From positions 1 through 64,000 of the forward strand of contig NZ_JBFBLC010000008.1 in NCBI RefSeq assembly GCF_040702505.1: a stretch of DNA of 64,000 bases, written 5' to 3'. The position numbers and the translations under genes are program-made. Origin of the DNA: Terrabacter sp040702505. GTDB taxonomy: Bacteria > Actinomycetota > Actinomycetes > Actinomycetales > Dermatophilaceae. The notes under the pieces were generated by a model. It had not been told where the DNA came from. It did not search any database and saw nothing but the letters and a program-made list of their open reading frames with translations. Below are positions 34,881-43,191 of the stretch, piece after piece (position 1 is the first letter of the stretch; each line of letters starts with the position of its first letter).

Positions 34881-34913
34881 CCGGTCGTGCCGGGTCGTGC
34901 CGGGTCGTGCCGG
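34881..34913. repeat. Tandem 10-bp repeat, about 3.3 copies
   Basis: The unit CGGGTCGTGC repeats three times and a fraction, with one base changed in the first copy. It lies in the 303-bp interval between the divergent cysK and EtfD genes. Function unknown; it may be a simple slippage repeat. Confidence 0.7.
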
Positions 34914-34989
34914 AACGGAGGGGACGAAGGGGGACGAGCGTCACGTCGCGACGGCCGTCACATTCGCGAGCTCGTGGTTAACCCGTCAG

Positions 34990-35002
34990 TAGACTCGCCG
35001 GC
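34990..35002 (+). promoter_or_regulatory. -10 box of a probably leaderless transcript
   Basis: TAGACT (34990-34995) lies exactly seven bases before the ATG at 35003, and no ribosome site is present. This spacing puts the transcription start on or next to the start codon, as in the many leaderless actinobacterial mRNAs. No good -35 box is seen. Confidence 0.5.
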
Positions 35003-37339
35003 ATGAGTGCCCTCCAGATCGTCGCCGTCGTCGTGTGCCTCGGCGTCACCGCCGTCGCGGTCGCCCTGTTCGCCAAGACGATCAACCGCTTCCTCGCGAC
35101 GTTCCGGCTCGGGCAGCCGGAGTTCCGCGGCGACGACAAGGGCGCGCGCACCCGAACGCTGTTCCGCGAGTTCCTCGGCCACACCCGCATGTCGCGGCTG
35201 CCCGTCGTCGCGGCCGCGCACTGGTTCACGATGATCAGCTTCGGCATCCTCTTCTTCACGCTGGTCAACGCCTTCGGGCAGCTCTTCGAGCCGTCCTTCG
35301 AGCTGCCGGTGATCGGCCACTTCTTCCTCTACGAGTGGATCACCGACTTCTTCGCCTTCGCCGGCTTCATCTCGATCCTCGTGCTCATGGCCATCCGGCA
35401 GAGGCAGCACCCGCGCTCGGCTCCCGGCGAGGACGGCCGCCGCAGCCGGTTCTTCGGCTCGACCTTCTGGCAGGCCTACTACGTCGAGCTGACGATCCTC
35501 GGCGTCACCATCTGCATCGGCCTGCTCCGAGCGCTCGAGTGGACCCTGGCCCGCGAGACCGGCACCGGCTACGACACCGCCCTGCACTTCCCGCTCACCG
35601 GCTGGATCGGCAACTTCTTCACCGGCCTGTCCGTCGGCACGATCGAGAACCTCATCGTCGTCATCGCCGCGATCAAGATCCTCATCTCCTTCGCGTGGAT
35701 GATCACCATCGCGCTGCAGCCGACGATGGGCGTCGCGTGGCACCGCTTCCTCGCCTTCTTCAACATCTTCTTCAAGCGCCACGCCGACGGGCGCACGAGC
35801 CTCGCCGAGCTGCAGCCGATCAAGGTCGACGGCAAGCCGCTCGACTTCGAGAACGTCGACGAGCTCGACGAGGACGCGGCGCTCGGCGTCGGCAAGGTCG
35901 AGGACTTCACGTGGAAGGGCCTGCTCGACTTCACGACCTGCACGGAGTGCGGTCGCTGCCAGAGCCAGTGCCCGGCCTGGAACACCGACAAGCCGCTCTC
36001 CCCCAAGCTGCTCGTCATGACGCTGCGCGACCACGCACACGCCAAGGCGCCGTGGCTGCTCGCGTCCGAGGAGGTGCGCGCGGGCGGCATCGAGACGGCC
36101 GACGGCTTCAGCGACGAGACGAAGGCCGCGGTCGCGACCGAGCAGCTCGTCGGCGAGACCGGCTACGACATCCGCAACCCGCTCGGCGCGTACAACCCGC
36201 ACGGGCCCGACGCCGTCATCGACGAGGACGTCCTCTGGTCCTGCACCACGTGCGGCGCCTGCGTCGAGCAGTGCCCCGTCGACATCGAGCACGTCGACGC
36301 GATCGTCGACATGCGCCGCTACAAGAACCTCATCGAGTCGGCCTTCCCCGCCGAGCTCAACGGCCTCTTCAAGAACCTCGAGAAGAACAGCAACCCGTGG
36401 GGTCTGGCCCCGCGGCTGCGGATGGACTGGGCCAAGGACCTGCCCTTCGAAGTCAAGCAGGTCGGCCAGGACGTCGAAGACCTGGACGAGGTCGACTACC
36501 TCTTCTGGGTCGGCTGCGCCGGCGCCTACGAGGACCGCGCCAAGAAGACGACGCGCGCGGTCGCGGAGCTGCTGCACACGGCCGGCGTCTCCTTCGCCGT
36601 CCTCGGCGACGGCGAGGCCTGCACCGGTGACTCGGCCCGCCGCGCCGGCAACGAGTTCCTCTTCCAGATGCTCGCCCAGCAGAACGTCGAGACCCTCAAC
36701 GAGGTCGGGGCGACGAAGATCGTCGTCACCTGCGCGCACTGCTTCAACACCATCAAGAACGAGTACCCGCAGCTCGGCGGGCAGTACGAGGTGCTGCACC
36801 ACACGCAGCTGCTCAACCGACTGGTCCGCGAGAAGCGCCTCACGCCGGTCGCCCGCCCGGGCGAGAGCGCCCAGACCGGCGCTGCCTCCACCGGCGCAAA
36901 GGTCACCTACCACGACCCCTGCTACCTCGGCCGGCACAACCAGGTGTACGCCCCGCCGCGCGAGCTGCTGCAGATCCTGCCCGGCGTCGAGTACGCCGAG
37001 ATGGAGCGGTCGAAGGAGAAGTCGTTCTGCTGCGGCGCCGGTGGCGCCCGCATGTGGATGGAGGAGAAGCTCGGCACGCGGATCAACACCAACCGCACCG
37101 AGGAGGCGCTGGCCACCGGCGCCGACCGGATCGCGATCGGCTGCCCCTTCTGCAAGGTGATGCTCTCCGACGGCCTCAACGCCGCCATCCAGGACGGCAA
37201 GGCCACCGACGAGGTCGAGGTCGTCGACGTCGCCCAGATGCTGCTCGCGGCCGTCCGCCGCGGCGACGGCGGCAACGGGGACGCCGAGGCGGAGCAGCCG
37301 GAGCCGCAGCCCGACCCGGAGCCAGCCCCCGTCGCCTGA
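35003..37339 (+). CDS. etfD: EtfD-type Fe-S membrane oxidoreductase (Rv0338c-like)
   Basis: A 778-aa membrane protein. Five or six N-terminal helices (to about residue 245) resemble nitrate-reductase-gamma/HdrE-type haem domains. Two 4Fe-4S ferredoxin motifs follow at about 312-425: CTECGRCQSQC and CTTCGACVEQC, each with a closing CP. The C-terminal half has two CCG domains (HdrD-like), seen in VTCAHCFNT, YHDPCYLGR, SFCCGAGGARMW and GCPFCKVM. In mycobacteria this protein takes electrons from electron-transfer flavoprotein into the menaquinone pool in fatty-acid oxidation. The last 30 residues are acidic and Pro-rich. etfAB are not in this window. Confidence 0.88.
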   Translation: MSALQIVAVVVCLGVTAVAVALFAKTINRFLATFRLGQPEFRGDDKGARTRTLFREFLGHTRMSRLPVVAAAHWFTMISFGILFFTLVNAFGQLFEPSFELPVIGHFFLYEWITDFFAFAGFISILVLMAIRQRQHPRSAPGEDGRRSRFFGSTFWQAYYVELTILGVTICIGLLRALEWTLARETGTGYDTALHFPLTGWIGNFFTGLSVGTIENLIVVIAAIKILISFAWMITIALQPTMGVAWHRFLAFFNIFFKRHADGRTSLAELQPIKVDGKPLDFENVDELDEDAALGVGKVEDFTWKGLLDFTTCTECGRCQSQCPAWNTDKPLSPKLLVMTLRDHAHAKAPWLLASEEVRAGGIETADGFSDETKAAVATEQLVGETGYDIRNPLGAYNPHGPDAVIDEDVLWSCTTCGACVEQCPVDIEHVDAIVDMRRYKNLIESAFPAELNGLFKNLEKNSNPWGLAPRLRMDWAKDLPFEVKQVGQDVEDLDEVDYLFWVGCAGAYEDRAKKTTRAVAELLHTAGVSFAVLGDGEACTGDSARRAGNEFLFQMLAQQNVETLNEVGATKIVVTCAHCFNTIKNEYPQLGGQYEVLHHTQLLNRLVREKRLTPVARPGESAQTGAASTGAKVTYHDPCYLGRHNQVYAPPRELLQILPGVEYAEMERSKEKSFCCGAGGARMWMEEKLGTRINTNRTEEALATGADRIAIGCPFCKVMLSDGLNAAIQDGKATDEVEVVDVAQMLLAAVRRGDGGNGDAEAEQPEPQPDPEPAPVA

Positions 37340-37358
37340 GCGCGGCCACCCGACCCGA

Positions 37359-37397
37359 GCCCACGGCACACCCGGACCCCCGGCGTGTGCCGTGGGC
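37359..37397 (+). terminator. Terminator after etfD
   Basis: Perfect 13-bp arms GCCCACGGCACAC / GTGTGCCGTGGGC (37359-37371 and 37385-37397) followed by TTCGTCGTC, 20 bp past the stop codon. Confidence 0.75.
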
Positions 37398-37568
37398 TTC
37401 GTCGTCACCGGGCCGGGACGCCTGAATGGGGCGGGAGGCCTGAATGGGCGGCGAGCCGGCGGGTATGCGGCTGGCAGGTGTGTCAAAGGGGTGGTCAACT
37501 CGCCGATCGAGGCGCACCATGAAAAGACCCGCCCGCAGGATCCTTCAGGAAAAGCCCGAGGAGCGACG

Positions 37569-38294
37569 ATGTCACGACGAGCCCCCTTCGTTCCCGACGG
37601 CGTGCCGGTGCTGTCACGCGGCCGCCACCGCAGCCCCCGCAAGGGAGCGTGCTTCATGGAGATGGCCTCGTTCCTGGCCGGCGAGCGGTGGAGCGACCAC
37701 CCCACCTGCACTCATCCGGTGCTCGCGACCCTGGCGCGGTGTGTCAACGACATGCTCGACGACACCCACCGCCAGCGGCTCGTGATGATGATCCCCGAGG
37801 TGGTCGGTCTCAATCCCGACGACCCGCGCGCCACCACGGCGCTGCTGCTGACGGCTGCCCGGGCTGCCCTGCCGGTCGCCGCACAGGAGCGGCAGAACCT
37901 CATGGCGCTCGCCATCCTCAACGCCGAGCGGGTGCTCGCCGAGCAGGACGGCCGGCCCGCCGGTCACCTGTCTGCAGCGTCCCGCGCCGCGCTCACGAGC
38001 TCTCCTGCGGCCGAGCGCTGGGCACGGATCCACCTGGCCCGTATGGGGTTCAACCCCGCGGCCGTGCGGCCCTCGAACGCCGCCAAGGTCGCGGCGCTGG
38101 CCGTCGACGGCATCGCCCGCGCCTGCATCGACGACCCCGAGGAGCGCCTGGTCAAGCTGCTCCGCGACGGCATCGACGTCATGGCGGCCTTCTCGCCGCT
38201 GGTGCCCGACCCCGTCGTCGTGTCGTGGCCGGTGAGCGACCCCGCGGTCCGGGAGACGACGCCCACGCGCAAGGCGCGCAGCCTCGCCGGCTGA
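37569..38294 (+). CDS. Conserved hypothetical actinobacterial protein
   Basis: A 241-aa soluble protein, ATG 37569 with GAGGAGC upstream. The segment GVPVLSRGRHRSPRKGACFMEMASFLAGERWSDHPTC near the N-terminus has the look of a conserved family block, and a helical region follows (AARAALPVAAQERQNLMALAI). I do not know a function. It is bounded by terminators on both sides (37359-37397 and 38323-38360), so it is a single-gene transcript. Confidence 0.7.
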   Translation: MSRRAPFVPDGVPVLSRGRHRSPRKGACFMEMASFLAGERWSDHPTCTHPVLATLARCVNDMLDDTHRQRLVMMIPEVVGLNPDDPRATTALLLTAARAALPVAAQERQNLMALAILNAERVLAEQDGRPAGHLSAASRAALTSSPAAERWARIHLARMGFNPAAVRPSNAAKVAALAVDGIARACIDDPEERLVKLLRDGIDVMAAFSPLVPDPVVVSWPVSDPAVRETTPTRKARSLAG

Positions 38295-38322
38295 GCCCGG
38301 CGGCATACGCACCCTCGGGTAT

Positions 38323-38360
38323 GCCGGTGGCCACGTCCCGGAAGGGACGTGGCCACCGGC
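38323..38360. terminator. Bidirectional terminator
   Basis: A perfect 17-bp stem GCCGGTGGCCACGTCCC / GGGACGTGGCCACCGGC with a GGAA-like tetraloop, placed between the convergent hypothetical gene (plus) and rpmG (minus). Confidence 0.85.
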
Positions 38361-38380
38361 TGTCGTGACGGGTTCGGTCG

Positions 38381-38548
38381 TCAGCGGGTCTCGCGGAACT
38401 CGACGTGCTCGCGGACGATCGGGTCGAACTTGCGCAGCACCAGACGGTCGGGGTCGGTGCGGCGGTTCTTGCGCGTCACGTAGCTGTAGCCGGTGCCCGC
38501 CGTCGAGCGCAGGGTGACGACAGGACGCAGCTCGTTGTGCTTGGCCAT
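38381..38548 (-). CDS. rpmG: Ribosomal protein bL33, zinc-free (C-) paralog
   Basis: A 55-aa L33 of the large subunit: LRPVVTLRSTAGTGYSYVTRK and RLVLRKFDP are signature pieces. The two CxxC zinc knuckles of the C+ form are absent, so this is the zinc-independent C- form. The ATG at 38548 has GGAGGAG 6-12 nt upstream. A palindrome that fits the Zur operator lies 45-59 bp before the start codon. Zinc starvation would therefore turn on this form and free zinc from ribosomes, an established strategy in actinobacteria. Confidence 0.95.
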   Translation of the reverse strand: MAKHNELRPVVTLRSTAGTGYSYVTRKNRRTDPDRLVLRKFDPIVREHVEFRETR

Positions 38549-38592
38549 GGGGGCTCCTCCGGGTCTCTGGGTCGCGTTTCTCGCGACTGCAA

Positions 38593-38607
38593 TGAGAACC
38601 ATTCTCG
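38593..38607. promoter_or_regulatory. Zur-like operator upstream of rpmG
   Basis: TGAGAACCATTCTCG is an inverted repeat with arms GAGAA/TTCTC and three central bases. It fits the actinobacterial Zur consensus of the form TGAAAATnATTTTCA at most positions. Its place 45 bp before rpmG, where the promoter must lie, suits repression by zinc-loaded Zur. Confidence 0.65.
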
Positions 38608-38700
38608 GAAGTGTTACATTCCCTCCATAGCCGAGTCAGCCCGGCTGGTGCCCTCCGCTCGACGGACGCGGGACCCACGACGACGCGGTCGGCGCACGAC

Positions 38701-38731
38701 AGAGGCCCCCGCATCCGACGCGGGGGCCTCT
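38701..38731 (-). terminator. Terminator of the OpuC operon
   Basis: Perfect arms AGAGGCCCCCGC / GCGGGGGCCTCT (38701-38712 and 38720-38731) with a 7-base loop, 24 bp beyond the stop of the binding-protein gene on the minus strand. Confidence 0.8.
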
Positions 38732-38754
38732 GGACGTGACGAGGACGGCTCGGC

Positions 38755-39690
38755 TCAGGAGAGCCCGGCGCTCGCCAGCCAGGTCTTGGCGACCTCGCTG
38801 GCGTCCTTCTTGTCGACGACGACCTGCTTGACCATGTCGGCGAGGGACTTCGTGTCGAGCTTGGCCGAGACCGCATTGAGGACCGGCTTGAGGCTGTCGG
38901 CCTTGTCCGAGCGGACGAGCGGCACGACGTTGTCGGAGCCGAAGAGGCTCTTCGGGTCCTCGAGCACGACGAAGCCGTTGGCGGCGATCGACGGGTCGGT
39001 GCTGAAGATGTTGGCGGCCTTGACCTGGCCGTTCTTCAGTGCCTCGACCGTCGCCTGGCTCTGCAGCGGGCGGAACTCCTTGGGGGTGATGTTGTAGACC
39101 GACTTCAGGCCGACGAGTCCCTGCTGGCGGGTCTTGAACTCGGGCGGGGCCCCGATGGTCAGGTCGCCCTGGTGGGCGGCGAGGTCGGGGATCGCCTTGA
39201 GCGACCACTGGCTCGCGGTGTCCTTGGTCACGACGAGGGAGTTCTTGTCCTCGGCGGCCGACTTGTCGAGGACCGTCAGGCCCTGCGGCAGCTTCTTCTG
39301 CAGCTCGGCGTAGACCTCGTCCGGCTTGGTGACGCTCGCGCTCTTGTCGTAGAAGTTGAGCAGCGAGCCGGTGTACTCCGGCAGCACGTCGACCTCGCCG
39401 CCGGTGATGGCCTTGAGGTAGGTCTCACGGCTGCCGATGTTGAACTGGCGGGCGACCTTCATGCCCTTGGCCTCGAGCGCCTGGGCGTAGATCTCGCCGA
39501 GCAGGGCGGCCTCGGGGAAGTCGGCCGAGCCGACCTTGACGGAGCCGGCCGCGGCGGTGCCGCCCCCGGTGGAACCGCCCGCCGGCTGCGACGAGTTGTC
39601 GAGCGGGTTGTTGCCGCCGCCACCGCAGGCGGCCAGCGGCACGACGGCGGCGAGCAGGAGGCCCGCGGCGAGGAAGCGCGTGCGTGTCAT
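38755..39690 (-). CDS. Glycine betaine/choline-type ABC binding lipoprotein (OpuCC/ProX)
   Basis: A 311-aa lipoprotein, lipobox VPLAAC at Cys22 followed by a Gly/Ser linker. The mature OpuAC-family domain is recognised by VKVGSADFPEAALLGEIYAQALEAKG, EVDVLPEYTGSLL and the closing LADMVKQVVVDKK. It delivers compatible solutes such as glycine betaine, choline or carnitine to the two permeases encoded upstream. Its ATG overlaps the stop of the permease gene (ATGA), and AAAGGGA is well placed. The gene closes the four-gene operon and is followed by a terminator. Confidence 0.9.
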   Translation of the reverse strand: MTRTRFLAAGLLLAAVVPLAACGGGGNNPLDNSSQPAGGSTGGGTAAAGSVKVGSADFPEAALLGEIYAQALEAKGMKVARQFNIGSRETYLKAITGGEVDVLPEYTGSLLNFYDKSASVTKPDEVYAELQKKLPQGLTVLDKSAAEDKNSLVVTKDTASQWSLKAIPDLAAHQGDLTIGAPPEFKTRQQGLVGLKSVYNITPKEFRPLQSQATVEALKNGQVKAANIFSTDPSIAANGFVVLEDPKSLFGSDNVVPLVRSDKADSLKPVLNAVSAKLDTKSLADMVKQVVVDKKDASEVAKTWLASAGLS

Positions 39691-40562
39691 GTTCGGTCCC
39701 TTTCGGATGGGGTCCCCGTGGCGGCGGTCGCCTCCGCGGGTCCGGTGCTGCCCGAAGCCCAGAGCGCGGAGTTCCGCGAGTCGGGGTCCGGACGGTTGGC
39801 GCCGGTGGCGCCGGTCGAGTCGGTGGAATCGGGATGGGGGTCGGGATCGGCGGAGGTGGTGCGTGAACGGGCAACACGCGGGACACGTCCCGAGATTCCC
39901 GGCGAGACGGCATACCTCTCGACCAGCGCCAGGACGCCGTCGGCCGCGAGCGCCAGCAGGGCCACGAGGATCGACCCGCAGACCATCTGCGTGTAGTCCT
40001 GCGAGGCGAGCCCGTCGATGAGGTAGCGGCCCAGGCCGCCGAGGCTGACCGAGGCCGCGATGGTGGCGGTGGCGATGACCTGCAGGGTCGCGCTGCGCAG
40101 CCCGCTGAGGAAGAGCGGAAGCGCGCACGGCGCCTCCACGCGGGCGAACACCTGCCACCCGGTCATGCCCATGCCCCGGGCGGCGTCACGGGCAGCGGGC
40201 TCGACGCTGTCGATGCCGGCATACGTGCCCGAGAGCAGGGGCGGGATGGCGAGCAGCACCAGCACGGCGATGCTCGGGATGACGAAGGCGAGGTCGCTCT
40301 GGATGAGCGGGCCGACGAACATCGACACCGCGAAGAGCAGGCCCAGGCTGGGCACGGCACGCGCGGCGTTGGCCCCGGTGACGAGCCAGCGCATCCGGCC
40401 CGTGTGGCCGACGAAGGCGCCGAGCGGGATGGCGATGACGAGCGCGAGCAGCAGGGTGATCGCGGTGTAGACGAGGTGCTCGAGCACCCGGTTGGGCACT
40501 CCGTCGGTGCCCTGCCAGTTGGCCGGGTCGGTGAACCAGGCGACGACGTCGTTGGCGTTCAT
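39687..40562 (-). CDS. Osmolyte ABC transporter permease (OpuCB/OpuCD-like)
   Basis: A 291-aa permease. Six predicted helices precede a 70-residue Pro/Ser/Asp-rich cytoplasmic tail that is unusual for the family. The EAA loop reads ARDAARGMGMTGWQVFARVEAP. ATG 40562 overlaps the previous stop. It pairs with the smaller permease at 40559-41200 to form the channel. Confidence 0.9.
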   Translation of the reverse strand: MNANDVVAWFTDPANWQGTDGVPNRVLEHLVYTAITLLLALVIAIPLGAFVGHTGRMRWLVTGANAARAVPSLGLLFAVSMFVGPLIQSDLAFVIPSIAVLVLLAIPPLLSGTYAGIDSVEPAARDAARGMGMTGWQVFARVEAPCALPLFLSGLRSATLQVIATATIAASVSLGGLGRYLIDGLASQDYTQMVCGSILVALLALAADGVLALVERYAVSPGISGRVPRVARSRTTSADPDPHPDSTDSTGATGANRPDPDSRNSALWASGSTGPAEATAATGTPSERDRT

Positions 40563-41200
40563 GCCGGAACCGCCCTCGTCCACGGGGTCAGCACGCGCGA
40601 GACCAGCTGGATGACGACGTCGAAGACCAGTGCGAGCAGCAGGCAGGCGACGATGCCGACCCACACCTCGGTCGGGAACGACCGGGCGTAGCCGTCGGTG
40701 AGGAAGTAGCCGAGCTGCGAGATGCCGATGAGCGAGGCGACGCTGACGATACTGACGTTGCTCACCGCTGCGACGCGCAGGCCCGCCGCGATGACCGGGA
40801 CCGCGAGCGGCAGGTCGACGGCGCGGAAGCGGGCGAAGGACCCGTAGCCCATGGCGACGGCCGCCTGACGGGTGAAGGGGTCGATCGACGAGAGGCCGTC
40901 GGCGACCGTGCGCGTCAGCAGGGCCACGGTGTAGATCGACATCGCGACGACGACGTTGACGGGATCGAGGATCTTCGTGCCCAGGATCGACGGCAGCAGG
41001 ATGAACAGCGCCAGCGACGGGATCGTGTAGAGCAGCCCGGTCGTGGTCAGCACGACGGCCCGCAGCCGGGGCCGGCGCACGGCGAACCAGCCCAGCGGCA
41101 GCGCCACGACGAGGCCGATGACGAGCGGGAGCCCGGCCAGCCACGCGTGCTGCACGGCCCGCGTCAGGATCTGGTCGAGGTGGTCCAGGGCCCAGGTCAC
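40559..41200 (-). CDS. Osmolyte ABC transporter permease (second subunit)
   Basis: A 213-aa permease of normal OpuCB length with the EAA loop RQAAVAMGYGSFARFRAVDLP and about six helices. The start codon GTG 41200 overlaps the stop of the ATPase gene (GTGA). No extra tail is present, in contrast to its partner. Confidence 0.9.
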   Translation of the reverse strand: MTWALDHLDQILTRAVQHAWLAGLPLVIGLVVALPLGWFAVRRPRLRAVVLTTTGLLYTIPSLALFILLPSILGTKILDPVNVVVAMSIYTVALLTRTVADGLSSIDPFTRQAAVAMGYGSFARFRAVDLPLAVPVIAAGLRVAAVSNVSIVSVASLIGISQLGYFLTDGYARSFPTEVWVGIVACLLLALVFDVVIQLVSRVLTPWTRAVPA

Positions 41201-42336
41201 CGGGCGGTCGCCCCCTCGGGCGTGCCCGCGTCACGGCGCGTCTCGATGGCCGGCAGCACCTCGGAGGCCCGGATGGTCCCGACGAGCCGCCCCTCGTCGT
41301 CCGCGACGACGCCACGCCCGCTGGGGGATGACAGGGCCGCGTCGAGGAGGGCGCGCAGCGAGCCCGACGTGGAGGCGACGGTGCCGCCGCGGTGGAGCAG
41401 GGTGCGCGTCACCTCGGACTCGACGGCCGCAGCACGCACCCAGCCGACCGGCTCGCCGTGGTCGCCGACGCACAGCACCCACGGCCTACCGACTGCCCGT
41501 ACCTCGTCGGCGGTCGCACCGAGGCGCACCGTCGGCTCCTCGGTGAGGGACAGCTCGGGGGCGGCCGCGAACGAGAGGGCACGGTAGCCACGGTCACGCC
41601 CGACGAAGCCGGCGACGAAGTCGTCTACCGGGTCGGCGAGCAGCTTCGCCGGCGAATCGAGTTGCGCGAGAATGCCGCCCACGCGCAGGACCGCCACCTG
41701 GTCGCCGAGCTTGACCGCCTCGTCGATGTCGTGGGTGACGAAGAGGATGGTCTTGCCGAGCTCGGACTGCAGTCGCAGGAACTCGTTCTGCAGCTGCTCG
41801 CGCACGACGGGGTCGACGGCCGAGAAGGGCTCGTCCATGAGCATCACGGGCGGGTCGGCCGCGAGCGCCCGGGCCACGCCGACGCGCTGCTGCTGGCCGC
41901 CGGAGAGCTGCGCCGGGTAGCGGGCGGCGAGAGCCGGGTCGAGCCCGACGCGCTCGATGAGCTCCATGGCCCGGGTGCGCGCCGCCTTCTTGTCGGTGCC
42001 GAGCAGGCGCGGCACCGTGGTGACGTTGTCGAGGACGGTGCGGTGCGGAAAGAGGCCGGCCGCCTGGATGACGTAGCCGATGCCGCGGCGCAGCTCGGCG
42101 ACGTCGAGCGAGGCGGTGTCACGGCCGTCGATGGTGATGGTGCCGGACGTCGGGGTGATCATCCGGTTGACCATGCGCAGGGTCGTCGTCTTGCCGCAGC
42201 CGGAGGGCCCGACGAGGACGGTGATCTTGCCTGTCGGCGCCTCGAGGGTGAGGTCGTCGACCGCCGCGGCCGCCTCGTCTCCCTCGGAGCCCGGGGCACT
42301 GTCGTACCGCTTGGTCACGCGCTCGAAGCGGATCAT
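41197..42336 (-). CDS. Osmolyte ABC transporter ATPase with CBS domains (OpuCA/ProV-like)
   Basis: A 379-aa ATPase: Walker A GPSGCGKT, signature LSGGQQQR, Walker B VMLMDEP, H-loop FVTHDIDEA. The C-terminal 110 residues form a CBS pair (ending GTIRASEVLPAI) of the kind that senses ionic strength in OpuA-type transporters. ATG 42336 is the likeliest start; a TTG three codons upstream is possible and neither has a strong ribosome site. First gene of the operon. Confidence 0.9.
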   Translation of the reverse strand: MIRFERVTKRYDSAPGSEGDEAAAAVDDLTLEAPTGKITVLVGPSGCGKTTTLRMVNRMITPTSGTITIDGRDTASLDVAELRRGIGYVIQAAGLFPHRTVLDNVTTVPRLLGTDKKAARTRAMELIERVGLDPALAARYPAQLSGGQQQRVGVARALAADPPVMLMDEPFSAVDPVVREQLQNEFLRLQSELGKTILFVTHDIDEAVKLGDQVAVLRVGGILAQLDSPAKLLADPVDDFVAGFVGRDRGYRALSFAAAPELSLTEEPTVRLGATADEVRAVGRPWVLCVGDHGEPVGWVRAAAVESEVTRTLLHRGGTVASTSGSLRALLDAALSSPSGRGVVADDEGRLVGTIRASEVLPAIETRRDAGTPEGATAR

Positions 42337-42408
42337 GGGGTTCAAGGTACCCGCCTGCGGCGATACGCCCTCGGTGCTCGTCCAACGTCGTGCGCCCCCT
42401 GCGCCGCG

Positions 42409-43191
42409 TCAGATGTCGACCGTGACTCCCCCGGAGTGCACCACCTGCGCCACGACGGCGCCGATCGGACCCGAACGGGGCTCCCCCGTGCTGCCCAGCT
42501 CGCGGGCGAAGGTGGCCGCCACGACCTCGGTCACGAGCGCGGTCCAGAGCCGGGACCGCACGAGCATCGCATGGTCGGCACGTGCGATGCGCACCAGCGA
42601 GGCATCGAGGCCCTCGGCCTGCATGTGCTCGACGGCCTCTCGGGTGCGCGCCAGCGAGCAGATGACGTCACGGTCGCCGTGGATGGCGACGGTCCGGGTG
42701 CCCGCCCCGGGGTGGGGGTCGCCGGGCTCGACCCACGGGGCCAGCCCGATGACGAGCCGCACCGCCGGGTCGTCGCCGACGAAGAGCGCGACCCTGCCGC
42801 CCATCGAGTGGCCGACGAGCGCGATCGGGACACCGGGGTATGCCGTCCGCACCTGCTCGAGCGCCCACCTCGCGTCCTCGACGGGCATCGCGTCGTCGTT
42901 CCAGCCGCGGACGCGGAAGCGCAGCCGGGCGACCGCCATCGGTCCGGGCACCCGCTTGAGGGCACGGGCGAACGGGACGAGGCGGGCCACGGCGTGCGAC
43001 CACGGCCGGTTCACCTCGAGGCCCTCGACCGCACCGCCGTGCATGACGAGGGCCACGACGGTCGCACCGTCCGGCCGCGCGTCCCAGGACAGGACGGGCA
43101 GCAGGGAAGCCTCGGCCGGGTCGGTCGGAGCGACCGGGTCGGCGTCGGGCGGCAGGCCCGGCTCGGCGCCGGGGGCGGGCTCTGCGCTCAC
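42409..43191 (-). CDS. Alpha/beta hydrolase (dienelactone-hydrolase-like)
   Basis: A 260-aa hydrolase with oxyanion loop LVMHGGAVEG, nucleophile elbow VGHSMGGRVAL, an Asp in IHGDRDVI and the His in RADHAMLV. Substrate unknown. Its GTG start overlaps the dcd stop (GTGA), so the pair is cotranscribed and coupled. The N-terminal 30 residues are Pro/Glu-rich. Confidence 0.85.
   Translation of the reverse strand: MSAEPAPGAEPGLPPDADPVAPTDPAEASLLPVLSWDARPDGATVVALVMHGGAVEGLEVNRPWSHAVARLVPFARALKRVPGPMAVARLRFRVRGWNDDAMPVEDARWALEQVRTAYPGVPIALVGHSMGGRVALFVGDDPAVRLVIGLAPWVEPGDPHPGAGTRTVAIHGDRDVICSLARTREAVEHMQAEGLDASLVRIARADHAMLVRSRLWTALVTEVVAATFARELGSTGEPRSGPIGAVVAQVVHSGGVTVDI

Noticed and set aside
34881..34913. 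CRISPR-like repeat
   Set aside because: The 10-bp units are directly adjacent without spacers and no cas gene is present.
34958..37711. A 917-codon open frame on the minus strand opposite etfD
   Set aside because: It mirrors the etfD codons; high G/C third positions remove stop codons on the opposite strand. Composition is extreme (Asp/Val/Glu/Leu runs) and no domain is seen.
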